Of a stretch of 64,000 bases of DNA, positions 52,925-61,305 are shown in pieces. Within the stretch, counting starts at the first letter, position 1, and the number at the start of each line of letters is the position of its first letter. The position numbers were made by a program, and so were the translations under genes. Under the pieces are notes generated by a model. That model did no database searches. It saw only the letters and a list, made by a program, of their open reading frames with translations, and was not told where the DNA came from. Source of the DNA: Clostridium brassicae (GTDB taxonomy: Bacteria > Bacillota > Clostridia > Clostridiales > Clostridiaceae); the NCBI RefSeq assembly GCF_026738875.1, contig NZ_JAPQFJ010000014.1, positions 62,001-126,000 of the forward strand, given 5' to 3'.

Positions 52925-53266
52925 ATGGTAATATTCATTGGATTGTTAATTGGGGTAGTTATAGGGTTTTTCTGGAATATAAATATTCCAGTTAGATTTT
53001 CACCATATCTTTCAGTTGCAATATTTGCATGTTTAGATTCTGTTTTTGGAGCTATTAAAGCTTCTATAGATAAGAAATATAGAACAGATATTTTTATATC
53101 AGGTTTTTTTGGAAATGCTGTTTTAGCTGTAGCTTTAACATACCTTGGTGATAAATTAGGGATGCCTATATATTTAGCTGCGGTTATTGTATTTGGAGAA
53201 AGAATATTTAATAATTTTGCGGCAATAAGAAGACTTTTACTTGAAAAAGCAAGATCACATCAGTGA
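52925..53266 (+). CDS. sbp: Small basic protein Sbp (DUF1290)
   Basis: A 113-residue membrane protein with about three hydrophobic segments. The family signature is FSPYLSVAIFACLDSVFGAI, followed by KKYRTDIFISGFFGNAVLAV. It is the small basic protein found between the DUF881 genes and ftsZ in Bacillus and relatives. Function unknown. GAGGTG precedes the ATG. Here it is sandwiched between the two DUF881 genes, with no ftsA or ftsZ downstream. Confidence 0.88.
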   Translation: MVIFIGLLIGVVIGFFWNINIPVRFSPYLSVAIFACLDSVFGAIKASIDKKYRTDIFISGFFGNAVLAVALTYLGDKLGMPIYLAAVIVFGERIFNNFAAIRRLLLEKARSHQ

Positions 53267-53278
53267 TGAGGTGATTAA

Positions 53279-54010
53279 ATGAAAACTAACGAAGCAACCA
53301 TATTTGTTTTTATAGCTTCTATAATAATAGGAATATTAATTTCATTAAACATAAATTTTAGAAAAGTTAATAATAAAGTATTTTTAACTCCTGCAGAGTA
53401 TCAAGAAGCTTACGATTACATAAATAAACTAAATAGAGACATTTCAGCATTAAGGTCAAAGTATAATGAACAAAATAAAAAGCTTAGCAAATATATTAAA
53501 AATCAGGATGATAAATCTGCAGTTACAAAAGAAATGGAAAATGAATTATTTAATAATGAAATGTCTTTAGGTAATGTGGATTTAGAAGGTAAAGGAGTTA
53601 TAATTAAACTTCAAGATGTAGGATTTAGTACAACACAAAATGCTGATGATCCTGTAGACCAAAAATCATTAATTATACATGACACAGATATAATGAATTT
53701 AATTAATGAAATTAAATATTCAGGAGGAGAAGTTATTTCTATAAATGATGAAAGGATAACTGATAGCTCTGATATATTTTGTTGGGGGCCATTTATAGAA
53801 TTGGATAAAGTTAAAATATTTTCTCCTTTCACCATAAAAGTAATAGGAGATAGTGAATCAATATATAGTTATCTTACATCTGATGTTGGATATTTAACTT
53901 TTTTACACCTTAGAGGAATAAATGCAACTATTACTAAAGAAGAGAAAGTACAAATTTTGTCAAAGGGTAAAGAAGATGAATATAAATATATGAAAGAAAT
54001 TAAAAAGTAA
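53279..54010 (+). CDS. DUF881 family protein (second copy)
   Basis: A 243-residue DUF881 protein, distinct from but similar in layout to the copy at 52197. N-terminal membrane segment (8-25), coiled coil, and the DUF881 core (MSLGNVDLEGKGVIIKLQDV, then GGEVISINDERITDSSDIFC). The two copies flank sbp, as in related clostridia. Function unknown; the external domain suggests a role at the septum or the forespore. Starts at ATG behind GAGGTG. No enzymatic motif is seen. Confidence 0.87.
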   Translation: MKTNEATIFVFIASIIIGILISLNINFRKVNNKVFLTPAEYQEAYDYINKLNRDISALRSKYNEQNKKLSKYIKNQDDKSAVTKEMENELFNNEMSLGNVDLEGKGVIIKLQDVGFSTTQNADDPVDQKSLIIHDTDIMNLINEIKYSGGEVISINDERITDSSDIFCWGPFIELDKVKIFSPFTIKVIGDSESIYSYLTSDVGYLTFLHLRGINATITKEEKVQILSKGKEDEYKYMKEIKK

Positions 54011-54041
54011 CCATGACAATGGGTAAAAGGGGTCGATAAGG

Positions 54042-54707
54042 TTGAATGTGACAGAAAATATTAGTAAAATTAAAAACGAAATACCTAAAGATGTTACTTT
54101 AATCGCTGTTTCAAAAACTAGAACTATTGAAGAAATGGAGAAAGTTTATCAAGTTGAAATAAGAGATTTTGGAGAAAACAAGGTTCAAGAGCTTGTAAAT
54201 AAATTTGAAAACTTTCATTCTGATGTAAGGTGGCATTTAATAGGTCATCTTCAGAAAAATAAAGTTAAATATATTGTGGGTAAGGTATTTTTAATACATT
54301 CGTTAGACAGCATAGCCCTTTTAGAAGAAATTGAAAAAAGATTTAAAGCTAATAATCAAATTGCTAATGTTTTGATTCAAATTAATATAGGAAAAGATCC
54401 AAATAAATCAGGAATCATGAAAGAAGATTTAGAAAAACTTATAGAAGCTTGTGAAAGATGTGAAAATGTAAAAGTTAAAGGGCTTATGACAGTAATACCT
54501 AAAGGTGATGAAGAAAGTTGCCGAAAATATTTTAAACAAATGAAAAAAATATATGATGATTTGTCTAAAAAGCAGTATAATAATATTAATATGGAATATC
54601 TTTCGATGGGTATGACTGGTGATTATAAAATAGCTATTTCCGAAGGTGCTAATATGGTAAGAATCGGAGAAGGTATATTTGGTAAAAGAATTTATAATAA
54701 TAATTAG
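54042..54707 (+). CDS. yggS: PLP homeostasis protein YggS (YlmE)
   Basis: A 221-residue PLP-binding protein of the YggS/PROSC family. The PLP lysine lies in the N-terminal motif LIAVSKTR (Lys24), and [23 protein letters not shown] and [13 protein letters not shown] are all family signatures. It has no known enzymatic activity and stabilises the PLP balance. It begins the ylm block that follows the division genes in Gram-positives (yggS-sepF-yggT-ylmH-divIVA). TTG start; a GGGG lies in reach. Confidence 0.95.
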   Translation: MNVTENISKIKNEIPKDVTLIAVSKTRTIEEMEKVYQVEIRDFGENKVQELVNKFENFHSDVRWHLIGHLQKNKVKYIVGKVFLIHSLDSIALLEEIEKRFKANNQIANVLIQINIGKDPNKSGIMKEDLEKLIEACERCENVKVKGLMTVIPKGDEESCRKYFKQMKKIYDDLSKKQYNNINMEYLSMGMTGDYKIAISEGANMVRIGEGIFGKRIYNNN

Positions 54708-54718
54708 GAGGTAGAAAA

Positions 54719-55180
54719 ATGTCTGGAAAAATGATGAACAAAGTGATGGGCTTTTTAGGATTAGAAGAGGAAATAGATGAAATAGAAGAATTAGAAAATG
54801 AAGCTAAAGTTGAAGAAGAGGAAGAAATAGACAACATTTTTACTTCATCTAAGCATAAAGGACAAAATAATAAAGTTGTAAATATTCATACATCCGCATC
54901 TACAAAAATTATGATATTAAAACCAGCTAACTATGATGAAGCAATCGAAATTTGTGATAACTTAAAAAGTAGAAAAATTATAGTTGTAAATATGACAAGT
55001 TTAGAAAATAAAGTTGCTCAAAGGCTTTTAGATTTTATGGCTGGAGCTAGTTATGCTTTATCAGGTTCTTTAGAAGAAGTAGAGAGAGGTGTATATATAT
55101 TATCACCATCAAATGTAGAAGTATCTAATGAACTAAAAAATGAATTATCCAGCAAAGGTTTAATGAATTGGGTAAAATAA
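54719..55180 (+). CDS. sepF: Cell-division protein SepF
   Basis: A 153-residue SepF. The N-terminal helix ([20 protein letters not shown]) is the membrane anchor, followed by an acidic linker and the C-terminal FtsZ-binding domain ([20 protein letters not shown], then [12 protein letters not shown]). SepF arranges FtsZ filaments at the septum. ATG after AGGAGG. It lies within the ylm block, although ftsZ itself is not in the window. Confidence 0.96.
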   Translation: MSGKMMNKVMGFLGLEEEIDEIEELENEAKVEEEEEIDNIFTSSKHKGQNNKVVNIHTSASTKIMILKPANYDEAIEICDNLKSRKIIVVNMTSLENKVAQRLLDFMAGASYALSGSLEEVERGVYILSPSNVEVSNELKNELSSKGLMNWVK

Positions 55181-55195
55181 AATTTGGAGGATGTA

Positions 55196-55465
55196 ATGAT
55201 ACTTGTTCTTAGAAGCGCGTTTAATTTATTGTTTCAAGTATTAGAACTATTTTTAATAATAGATGTAATTCTTTCATGGGTTTATAGAGGTAGTAATAAG
55301 TTAACAGATATAATACATACTTTTACTGAACCATTTTTAGCGCCTGGAAGAAAAATACAAGAAAATTTAATGCCAGGATCACCACTTGATTTATCTCCTA
55401 TATTAGGGTTAGCTATAATTTGGTTATTAAGAACTATAGTAATGACAATACTAGGAATGTTATAA
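55196..55465 (+). CDS. yggT: YggT family membrane protein (YlmG)
   Basis: An 89-residue protein with two membrane segments and the YggT signature FTEPFLAPGRKIQENLMPG, preceded by IDVILSWVYRG. I chose ATG 55196, five bases after GGAGG; a TTG four codons earlier overlaps that site. Its function is not established, but it is always near sepF in this gene block. The stop lies two bases before the ylmH start. Confidence 0.9.
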   Translation: MILVLRSAFNLLFQVLELFLIIDVILSWVYRGSNKLTDIIHTFTEPFLAPGRKIQENLMPGSPLDLSPILGLAIIWLLRTIVMTILGML

Positions 55466-55467
55466 TT

Positions 55468-56250
55468 ATGAATAAAAAAGAATTCATTAAAAGTGTAGAT
55501 TGTGAGGATAAAACACTTTTATCAAATATATATGATAAAGTTCTTCTTTCAAACAAAATTAATAATAATATATATTTGAATGAATTTTATCCACCTACAA
55601 TATGGAAATCATTGCAAAACATTAGTCATTCATTAAATTGTGAAATAGGAACTTTTGGTGTGTTCCGAGACAGTGAGAGAAGAATGATTTCCATTTTAAT
55701 TGACGAAGGTCAAGATTATGTATTCAACTATCCTTTAAATCTAATAAAGATTAATAATAAGTCTTCTTTTTCTAATTTGGAACATTCTGATTATTTAGGT
55801 GCATTAATGGCATTGGGAGTGAAAAGAGGGAAATTTGGAGATTTAATTGTTCATGATGATACTTGTTATGTACCAGTTTCTAATGACATTTGTAGTTATG
55901 TGATAGAAAATTTAGATAAAATAGGCAAGTGCCCATGTTCTGTACATATATTAGATTTAAATGAAGATATAATACCTGAATATAAGTTTTTAGAAAAAAC
56001 AATAATTACTACTTCTAGAAGAATTGATTGTGTAATTGCAGCTTTATGTGGTATTTCAAGAAATGCTTCTGTAGAGTTTATAAAAAAAGGAAAAGTTCTT
56101 TTAGACTACCACAAAGTAGATAATAAAGATCGATTATTAAATGAAGGAGTGGTTATCACTGTAAGAGGGTATGGTAAATTTAAAATATTAGAAAATGTAG
56201 GTAAAACTCAGAAAGATAGATTTAAAGTAAAGATAAAAAAATATATATAA
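55468..56250 (+). CDS. ylmH: RNA-binding protein YlmH (S4 domain)
   Basis: A 260-residue YlmH. The N-terminal part (about 1-180) is the YlmH-type domain with RMISILIDEGQDYVFNYPLN and GALMALGVKRGKFGDLIVHD. The S4 RNA-binding domain follows (RRIDCVIAALCGISRNASVE, then IKKGKVLLDYHKV). YlmH is linked to ribosome rescue, binding the 50S subunit with peptidyl-tRNA. An rqcH gene, another quality-control factor, lies at 62299. The start is ATG 55468 with AGGA upstream. Confidence 0.93.
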   Translation: MNKKEFIKSVDCEDKTLLSNIYDKVLLSNKINNNIYLNEFYPPTIWKSLQNISHSLNCEIGTFGVFRDSERRMISILIDEGQDYVFNYPLNLIKINNKSSFSNLEHSDYLGALMALGVKRGKFGDLIVHDDTCYVPVSNDICSYVIENLDKIGKCPCSVHILDLNEDIIPEYKFLEKTIITTSRRIDCVIAALCGISRNASVEFIKKGKVLLDYHKVDNKDRLLNEGVVITVRGYGKFKILENVGKTQKDRFKVKIKKYI

Positions 56251-56272
56251 GTATGAGTATGAGGTGATTAGT

Positions 56273-56908
56273 TTGGTTATAACATCAATGGATATAAACA
56301 ACAAAGAATTTAAAAAATCCTTAAGAGGCTATGATTGTGAAGAGGTAGATGAATTTTTAGACAAGCTTTCTGAAGATTATGAAGTGTTGTATAAAGAAAA
56401 TTCAGGATTAAAAGAAAAAATAGAGTTAATGGAAGAAAAGGTAACTCATTATAGTAAAATAGAGACAACCATCCAAAATACACTTATACTAGCTCAAAAT
56501 GCTGCAGAACAAGCAAGACAGACTGCTCAAAGTGAGGCAGATTTAATTATAAAAAGGGCTAATGATTCTGCACAAAGAATAATTGATAAAGCTCATAATG
56601 ATGTTGTGAAAATCAATGATGATTACGAAAAATTAAAGCAAGAATTTGTGAAATTTAGAACTAAGTATAAGAATTTTATGAATACCCAATTTGATACTTT
56701 TGAAAGTTTAGAGAAAGACTTTCTTAGAAATTACAATGTAGGAGAAGTTGTTGATACAAGAAGAGAAGAGTTACAACCAAAAGAAATAGAGAATATACCT
56801 GAAAATATAAAAGAAGAAAAAGTAGATTCAAAACAAAAAGAAGTGGATGAATATACTGAAAATGACTTAGATTTAATTAAAAGTTTTTTTGCTAATAAAG
56901 TAGAATAA
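56273..56908 (+). CDS. divIVA: Septum-site/polar protein DivIVA
   Basis: A 211-residue DivIVA. The N-terminal lipid-binding motif is typical (MDINNKEFKKSLRGYDCEEV, then DEFLDKLSEDYE). A long coiled coil follows to about 150, and the tail is acidic. It marks curved membrane at poles and septa. I set the start at TTG 56273, six bases after GAGGTGAT; the ATG at 56288 would have no site. It closes the ylm block and is followed by a terminator. Confidence 0.94.
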   Translation: MVITSMDINNKEFKKSLRGYDCEEVDEFLDKLSEDYEVLYKENSGLKEKIELMEEKVTHYSKIETTIQNTLILAQNAAEQARQTAQSEADLIIKRANDSAQRIIDKAHNDVVKINDDYEKLKQEFVKFRTKYKNFMNTQFDTFESLEKDFLRNYNVGEVVDTRREELQPKEIENIPENIKEEKVDSKQKEVDEYTENDLDLIKSFFANKVE

Positions 56909-56912
56909 AACA

Positions 56913-56941
56913 TTTCTCACTCTATGAGTGAGATTTTTTAA
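56913..56941 (+). terminator. Rho-independent terminator after divIVA
   Basis: TTTCTCACTC, loop TA, TGAGTGAGA, then TTTTTTAA. It ends the division cluster. Confidence 0.88.
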
Positions 56942-57054
56942 TTTATAGGTATTCAAGAAAGGTCAAATTCGTGATAATAGGTTTGAAAAAATTCAGATAA
57001 AATTAAAGTCATGTTGAGGGTTAGAAACCTATTGATAGCTAAGTTTCTGTATTA

Positions 57055-57083
57055 TTGACAATAAAAAATTAATACTGTATTCT
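57055..57083 (+). promoter_or_regulatory. SigA-type promoter for the nucleosidase gene
   Basis: TTGACA (perfect -35), 17 bases, TATTCT. It lies about 160 bases before the start codon, so the structured element at 57120-57205 would be in the 5' leader. Confidence 0.6.
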
Positions 57084-57119
57084 TATATAAGCGTGTAAAT
57101 ATTTTATATGATGTCTATT

Positions 57120-57205
57120 CATTCTAATACTTCCATTTTCTTTAAAATGGGAGTAAAGGATGCTACGGTTCTGAATAACGACTTCTAAGGGGCAAAACTC
57201 AAAAA
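57120..57205 (+). ncRNA. Structured leader element, copy B (before MTA/SAH nucleosidase)
   Basis: TTCTAATACTTCC, a hairpin with AAAATGGGAGT, AAAGGATGCTACGGTTCTG, then AATAACGACTTCTAAG. The core aligns over about 68 bases with the copy at 35180-35249. It lies 56 bases before the downstream start codon; copy A lies 65 bases before its gene. Both are on the coding strand. Unlike copy A, no flanking direct repeats are seen. Confidence 0.6.
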
Positions 57206-57245
57206 GCCTGTTTATCAAATGTGTGTTTATGAAAGGAGAAAAAAC

Positions 57246-57938
57246 ATGATTATAGGTATTATTGGTGCAATGGATGAGGAAGTAGAAATATTATTAAAAA
57301 ATATTGAGATAAAAACAATAGATGAGAAAGCAAGTATGAAATTTAATTCAGGTAAATTATGGGGAAATGATGTAGTAGTTGTAAGAAGTGGTATAGGGAA
57401 AGTTAATGCTGCAGTATGTGCCCAAATATTAATAGATGACTATAAAGCTGATAAAATAATTAATGTAGGTGTAGCAGGTGGGATGGGAGAAGATATATAT
57501 CCAGGAGATGTAGTTATTGCAGATACTTTAGTACAACATGATGTAGATACTTCAGTTTTTGGTGATAAGCTTGGACAAATTCCTAGATTAGAAGTTTTTG
57601 ATTTTAAATGTGATGAGGATTTAATTAAACTTGCAAAAAATGCTTGTGAGAAAAATACAAGTTGTAATAGTTTTGTGGGAAGAATAGTATCAGGAGATCA
57701 ATTTATTGCGAGTATAGAAAAGATAGAATGGCTTAAAGATGAGTTTAATGCTATAAGTTGTGAAATGGAAGGTGCAAGCATAGCTCATGTATGTCATTTA
57801 AATCACATTCCTTTTGTTATAATAAGATCAATATCTGACAATGCAAGTAATGGTGCTCATATAGATTATCAAAAATTTATACCTATTGCTGTAAAAAATT
57901 CTACAAACATTTTAAAGAGTATGTTAGAATCTATGTAG
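57246..57938 (+). CDS. mtnN: 5'-methylthioadenosine/S-adenosylhomocysteine nucleosidase
   Basis: A 230-residue MTAN (Pfs). It begins MIIGIIGAMDEEVEILL, with the family motif IIGAMDEE. NVGVAGGMGEDIYPGDVVIA and the nucleotide site SGDQFIAS, then CEMEGASIAHVC and RSISDNA, are all present, with the catalytic Asp in SDNA. It recycles methylthioadenosine and SAH. I set the start at ATG 57246 behind AAAGGAG; an earlier in-frame start overlaps that site. The aroF-like gene follows after 11 bases, likely as one transcript. Confidence 0.96.
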   Translation: MIIGIIGAMDEEVEILLKNIEIKTIDEKASMKFNSGKLWGNDVVVVRSGIGKVNAAVCAQILIDDYKADKIINVGVAGGMGEDIYPGDVVIADTLVQHDVDTSVFGDKLGQIPRLEVFDFKCDEDLIKLAKNACEKNTSCNSFVGRIVSGDQFIASIEKIEWLKDEFNAISCEMEGASIAHVCHLNHIPFVIIRSISDNASNGAHIDYQKFIPIAVKNSTNILKSMLESM

Positions 57939-57949
57939 GTGATAAATAA

Positions 57950-58750
57950 ATGAAAAATTTACTATCAGATAAAGAAAGTGGAAAACCCATAAAAGTAAAG
58001 GTAGGGAATATAATCGTAGGTGGAGATGAGAAAATAATTATTTCTGGTCCTTGTGCTGTAGAAAGCTATGAAGATTTACTTTCTATTGCTAAGGAATTAA
58101 AAAAGCTTGGAGTACACATGCTAAGAGGAGGAGCTTATAAACCAAGAACTTCTCCTTATAGTTTTCAAGGACTTGAAGACGAAGGGCTTAAAATAATGAA
58201 TGAAGTTGGCAAAATAGTTGATATGCCTTTAGTTAGTGAAATTATGGATACAAGAGATGTGGAAAAAGCTTTAAATTATATTGATGTTATTCAAATAGGC
58301 TCAAGAAATATGTATAATTATAGTCTTTTAAAAGAAGTTGGTAAAACTAACGCACCTATTTTGTTAAAAAGAGGAATGAGTGCAACTTTGGAAGAATGGA
58401 TATATGCAGCAGAGTATATTATGGCTGAAGGAAATTTAAATGTAATTTTATGTGAAAGAGGAATAAGAACCTTTGAAACATATACAAGAAATACTTTAGA
58501 TTTAAATTCTGTAGCAGTAATAAAACAAAAGTTTAGATTACCTGTTCTTGTAGATCCGAGTCATGGAACTGGACTATCAGAGTTAGTTTCACCAATGGCT
58601 CTCACAGCGATTTGTGCAGGAGCAGATGGACTTGAAATAGAAAGTCATATATGCCCGGAAAAAGCTATATCAGATGCTAGACAAACAATATCAATAAAAG
58701 AGCTTTCTAAAATTATAGAAGATGTAAATAAGTTTACTACCTATTTTTAA
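57950..58750 (+). CDS. aroF: 3-deoxy-7-phosphoheptulonate (DAHP) synthase
   Basis: A 266-residue type I-beta DAHP synthase, the first step of the shikimate pathway. Signatures: ISGPCAVESYEDLL, LRGGAYKPRTSPYSFQGLED, VDPSHGTG and GLEIESHICPEKAISDARQ. It is only the catalytic barrel: the N-terminal ferredoxin-like regulatory domain of longer homologues is missing, so it is probably not feedback inhibited by that route. KDO-8-P synthase is the nearest relative, but the KPRTSPYSFQGL motif supports DAHP synthase. Coupled to the nucleosidase gene upstream. Confidence 0.93.
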   Translation: MKNLLSDKESGKPIKVKVGNIIVGGDEKIIISGPCAVESYEDLLSIAKELKKLGVHMLRGGAYKPRTSPYSFQGLEDEGLKIMNEVGKIVDMPLVSEIMDTRDVEKALNYIDVIQIGSRNMYNYSLLKEVGKTNAPILLKRGMSATLEEWIYAAEYIMAEGNLNVILCERGIRTFETYTRNTLDLNSVAVIKQKFRLPVLVDPSHGTGLSELVSPMALTAICAGADGLEIESHICPEKAISDARQTISIKELSKIIEDVNKFTTYF

Positions 58751-58796
58751 ATAAAGCTATGTTTTAATAAATTGTTGATTTCCTATAAATTCAAGA

Positions 58797-58902
58797 ATAA
58801 TTCTAAATTTAGTTTAAGTAATATCACTAAAATTTCATAACTCACATAGCGCAAACAATGAAATTTCTTAACACTCAATTACTTAAACTAAATAAGAATT
58901 AT
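58797..58902 (+). repeat. Large imperfect inverted repeat
   Basis: ATAATTCTAAATTTAGTTTA (from 58797) is nearly complementary to TAAACTAAATAAGAATTAT (to 58902), with further pairing inward (AAAATTTCATAA with TGAAATTTCTTAA). The result is a roughly 106-base hairpin. Parts of it recur at 62149-62240. Confidence 0.55.
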
Positions 58903-58941
58903 AGATTTTCATTATAATGAGCTCAACAATTTAAAAACATA
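58896..58941 (+). repeat. Dispersed intergenic repeat, copy 2
   Basis: Aligns with 33164-33211 over the shared ATTATAATGA and CAACAATTTAAAAACATA-type end. It overlaps the right arm of the inverted repeat at 58797. Confidence 0.5.
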
Positions 58942-58962
58942 GCATTAGGACTACTAAAGGAA

Positions 58963-59000
58963 GTTTTAAAACAGTGTAAAAAACAACACTCTTTTAAAAC
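58963..59000 (+). repeat. 15-bp hairpin between aroF and the DksA-like gene
   Basis: GTTTTAAAACAGTGT pairs with ACACTCTTTTAAAAC (one mismatch) around an eight-base loop. No U-tract follows, so it is not a clear terminator. Confidence 0.5.
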
Positions 59001-59115
59001 AGAATCTTAAATAAAATTTTTTATAGGTTATAAAAATCTAATCTTTAGAAAAAATAAATAATAGACTCAATAGATTTAATTATAAGTTCTTTAAATGTTA
59101 AAGGAGCTGTTATTT

Positions 59116-59739
59116 ATGGATAAAAATAAGATTTTAAGTTATAAAAACAAGCTTATTCAAGAAAAAAAAGAAGTAGAAACTCTTCTTGATACTATGAAGA
59201 AAAACGAAGTTATAAATTCAAATAATGAAATGGCTCAAGAATTATCTTTTTATGATAATCATCCTTCTGATTCTGCCACAGAACTATTTGACAAAGAGAA
59301 AGGAATTGCTTTAAAAAAGAATGAAATGGATATTTTGAATAAAATAGATAATGCATTGAAAAATGTTGAAAATGGAACATATGGCAAATGTGTTAGATGT
59401 GGAAAAGATATTTCAGAGGAGAGATTAAACTTTATACCTTATACAGAATATTGTATAGATTGTAAAAAAGAGATAAATCCTGTAAGATTAGATGATATGT
59501 ATAATAGACCAGTTGAAGAAAAAAGTTTAGGAAAACCATTTGGCTATGGATACAATGATTACAAAAAGAGTATAGAATTTGATGCAGAAGATAGTTATCA
59601 AGCTGTTGAAAATTTTAATAAGATGGAAAATGTATATGATTATGGAGATTATGAATACGAAGACGAAGATGATATTGGCTATGTTGAGGAAGTAGAAAAA
59701 ATAAGTAATGATCAATATAAAAATCAATTACCAGACTGA
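59116..59739 (+). CDS. TraR/DksA-type zinc-finger protein (YteA-like)
   Basis: A 207-residue protein of the YteA group. The N-terminal half is a coiled coil (residues 1-90) containing the HPSDSATELFDKEKG motif. The DksA-type C4 zinc finger is CVRCGKDISEERLNFIPYTE followed by YCIDC. A long acidic C-terminal tail (YGDYEYEDEDDIGYVEEVEK) follows. DksA-type proteins enter the RNA polymerase secondary channel. Start ATG 59116 behind AAGGAG; an earlier in-frame ATG overlaps that site. Targets are unknown. Confidence 0.88.
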   Translation: MDKNKILSYKNKLIQEKKEVETLLDTMKKNEVINSNNEMAQELSFYDNHPSDSATELFDKEKGIALKKNEMDILNKIDNALKNVENGTYGKCVRCGKDISEERLNFIPYTEYCIDCKKEINPVRLDDMYNRPVEEKSLGKPFGYGYNDYKKSIEFDAEDSYQAVENFNKMENVYDYGDYEYEDEDDIGYVEEVEKISNDQYKNQLPD

Positions 59740-59769
59740 TAATGATTTAAAATAAATAAGCATCTAAGC

Positions 59770-59816
59770 TTCAGATGGAGTTTTTAACTTCAGATGAAGC
59801 TTAGATGTCATTATAT
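59770..59816 (+). repeat. Palindrome related to the leader elements
   Basis: CATCTAAGCTTCA and TGAAGCTTAGATG form a perfect 13-bp stem. The loop contains AGATGGAGTTTTTAACT. The CTAAGCTT(C)AGATGGAGT module resembles the CTAAGCTTTAGAGGGAGT and CATCTGAAGCC parts of the element at 35125-35300. It lies in the leader of lspA. Confidence 0.6.
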
Positions 59817-59927
59817 TGGAGAATATAAGATTATACCTTCAATATAAATGGAGAAGAGGATGGAGTATTGAGCATAACAATAATGGTATAAACTATGTAT
59901 TGTAAACTGAATTAGTGGGGGGATAGA

Positions 59928-60377
59928 ATGATTTTTCTTGTAGTAATCTTAGGTGTTTTTCTGGATAGAGTTGCTAAAAATTGGGCTTTAACTACTTTAA
60001 AAGGCGGACCTGATATTGAAGTCATAAAGAATTTTTTTACTTTTCAATATTTAGAAAATAGAGGTGCTGCTTTTGGGATATTTCAAGGTAAGGTAATACT
60101 ATTAACTTTAGTGACTATTATAGTTTTATTAGGTGTTGTATATTATCTTATAAAAAACAAACCTAAATCTAAATTACTAAAAATAAGTTTTGCTTTTATT
60201 ATAAGTGGAGCTATTGGAAATTTATATGATAGAATAGTACATAATTATGTAATTGATTTTATAATGCTTCATTATAAGGAACAATATTATTTTCCAACTT
60301 TTAATGTTGCAGATATATTAGTTGTATTTGGAACAATTCTTCTAGCCATTTACATATTAAAGGAAGGAGAAGTATGA
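59928..60377 (+). CDS. lspA: Lipoprotein signal peptidase LspA
   Basis: A 149-residue signal peptidase II with four membrane segments. The two catalytic aspartates are seen in GNLYDRIVHNYVIDFIM and FNVADILVVFG. The substrate-side motif ENRGAAFGIF is also typical. It removes signal peptides from prolipoproteins at the outer face of the membrane. GGGGGG-type site before the ATG. It overlaps rluD by four bases (ATGA). Confidence 0.96.
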   Translation: MIFLVVILGVFLDRVAKNWALTTLKGGPDIEVIKNFFTFQYLENRGAAFGIFQGKVILLTLVTIIVLLGVVYYLIKNKPKSKLLKISFAFIISGAIGNLYDRIVHNYVIDFIMLHYKEQYYFPTFNVADILVVFGTILLAIYILKEGEV

Positions 60378-61282
60378 ATTTAAGAGAATTTATAATAGAT
60401 AATATATATGAAAACCTAAGATTGGATTTGTTTTTATCTAAAGTTTTTGAAGATAAGTCTAGGTCATATTTGCAGAAAATTATTGAAGATAAAAATGTTT
60501 TGGTAAATGACAAAGTAAAAAAATCAAATTATAAATTAAAAAGAAATGATAAGGTAACAGTAGATATTCCAGAATTAGAAGAACTTATAGTGGAACCTGA
60601 AAATATCGACTTAGATATATTATATGAGGATAGTGATGTAATCGTAATAAATAAACATCAAGGGATGGTTGTACATCCTGCTCCAGGAAATTATTCAGGT
60701 ACTCTTGTAAATGCGCTTTTATATCATTGTAAAGATTTATCAGGAATAAATGGGGTTATAAGACCTGGAATAGTTCATAGAATAGATAAGGATACTTCAG
60801 GTATATTAGTTATAGCTAAAAATGATAATTCTCATAGAAAGTTAGCTGAACAACTAAAAGAGCATTCTATGAAAAGAGAGTATATTGCTTTAGTTGAAGG
60901 GGTAATTAAAGAAGACAAAGGAACAGTAGATAAACCTATAGGAAGACATCCAAAAGAGAGAATAAAGATGGCTATTGTAGATGGTGGAAGAAGAGCAGTT
61001 ACTCATTATGAGGTGATAGAGAGATTTGAGAAAAATACATTAATAAAGTGTATTTTAGAAACAGGGAGAACCCATCAAATAAGGGTGCATATGGCTTATA
61101 TTGGACATCCTCTAGTAGGTGACCCAGTTTATGGGTATAAAAAGCAAAAATTCAATTTGGAGGGACAAATGCTCCATGCAAAAAAATTAGGATTTATTCA
61201 TCCTTCTAAAGGAGAATACATAGAATTTGAATCTGAAATCCCAGATTATTTTCATCAAGTTTTAAAGAAATTAAGTAAATAA
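60374..61282 (+). CDS. rluD: 23S rRNA pseudouridine synthase RluD family
   Basis: A 302-residue pseudouridine synthase. The N-terminal S4 domain ([20 protein letters not shown]) is followed by the catalytic domain, with the Asp in [18 protein letters not shown] and the later [20 protein letters not shown]. RluD-type enzymes modify helix 69 of 23S rRNA. The gene overlaps lspA, the standard Firmicutes arrangement of lspA-rluD-pyrR. Exact target sites cannot be told from related RluA family members. Confidence 0.94.
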   Translation: MNLREFIIDNIYENLRLDLFLSKVFEDKSRSYLQKIIEDKNVLVNDKVKKSNYKLKRNDKVTVDIPELEELIVEPENIDLDILYEDSDVIVINKHQGMVVHPAPGNYSGTLVNALLYHCKDLSGINGVIRPGIVHRIDKDTSGILVIAKNDNSHRKLAEQLKEHSMKREYIALVEGVIKEDKGTVDKPIGRHPKERIKMAIVDGGRRAVTHYEVIERFEKNTLIKCILETGRTHQIRVHMAYIGHPLVGDPVYGYKKQKFNLEGQMLHAKKLGFIHPSKGEYIEFESEIPDYFHQVLKKLSK

Positions 61283-61305
61283 TTTTAAAGAGAGGGGAAA
61301 TAAGT

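Noticed and set aside
57120-57205. SAM (S-box) riboswitch upstream of the nucleosidase gene
   Set aside because: The S-box hallmark, AGAGAGGTGGAGGGA with a GATGAAACC stretch, is not present; the element resembles the one before the calcium ATPase instead.
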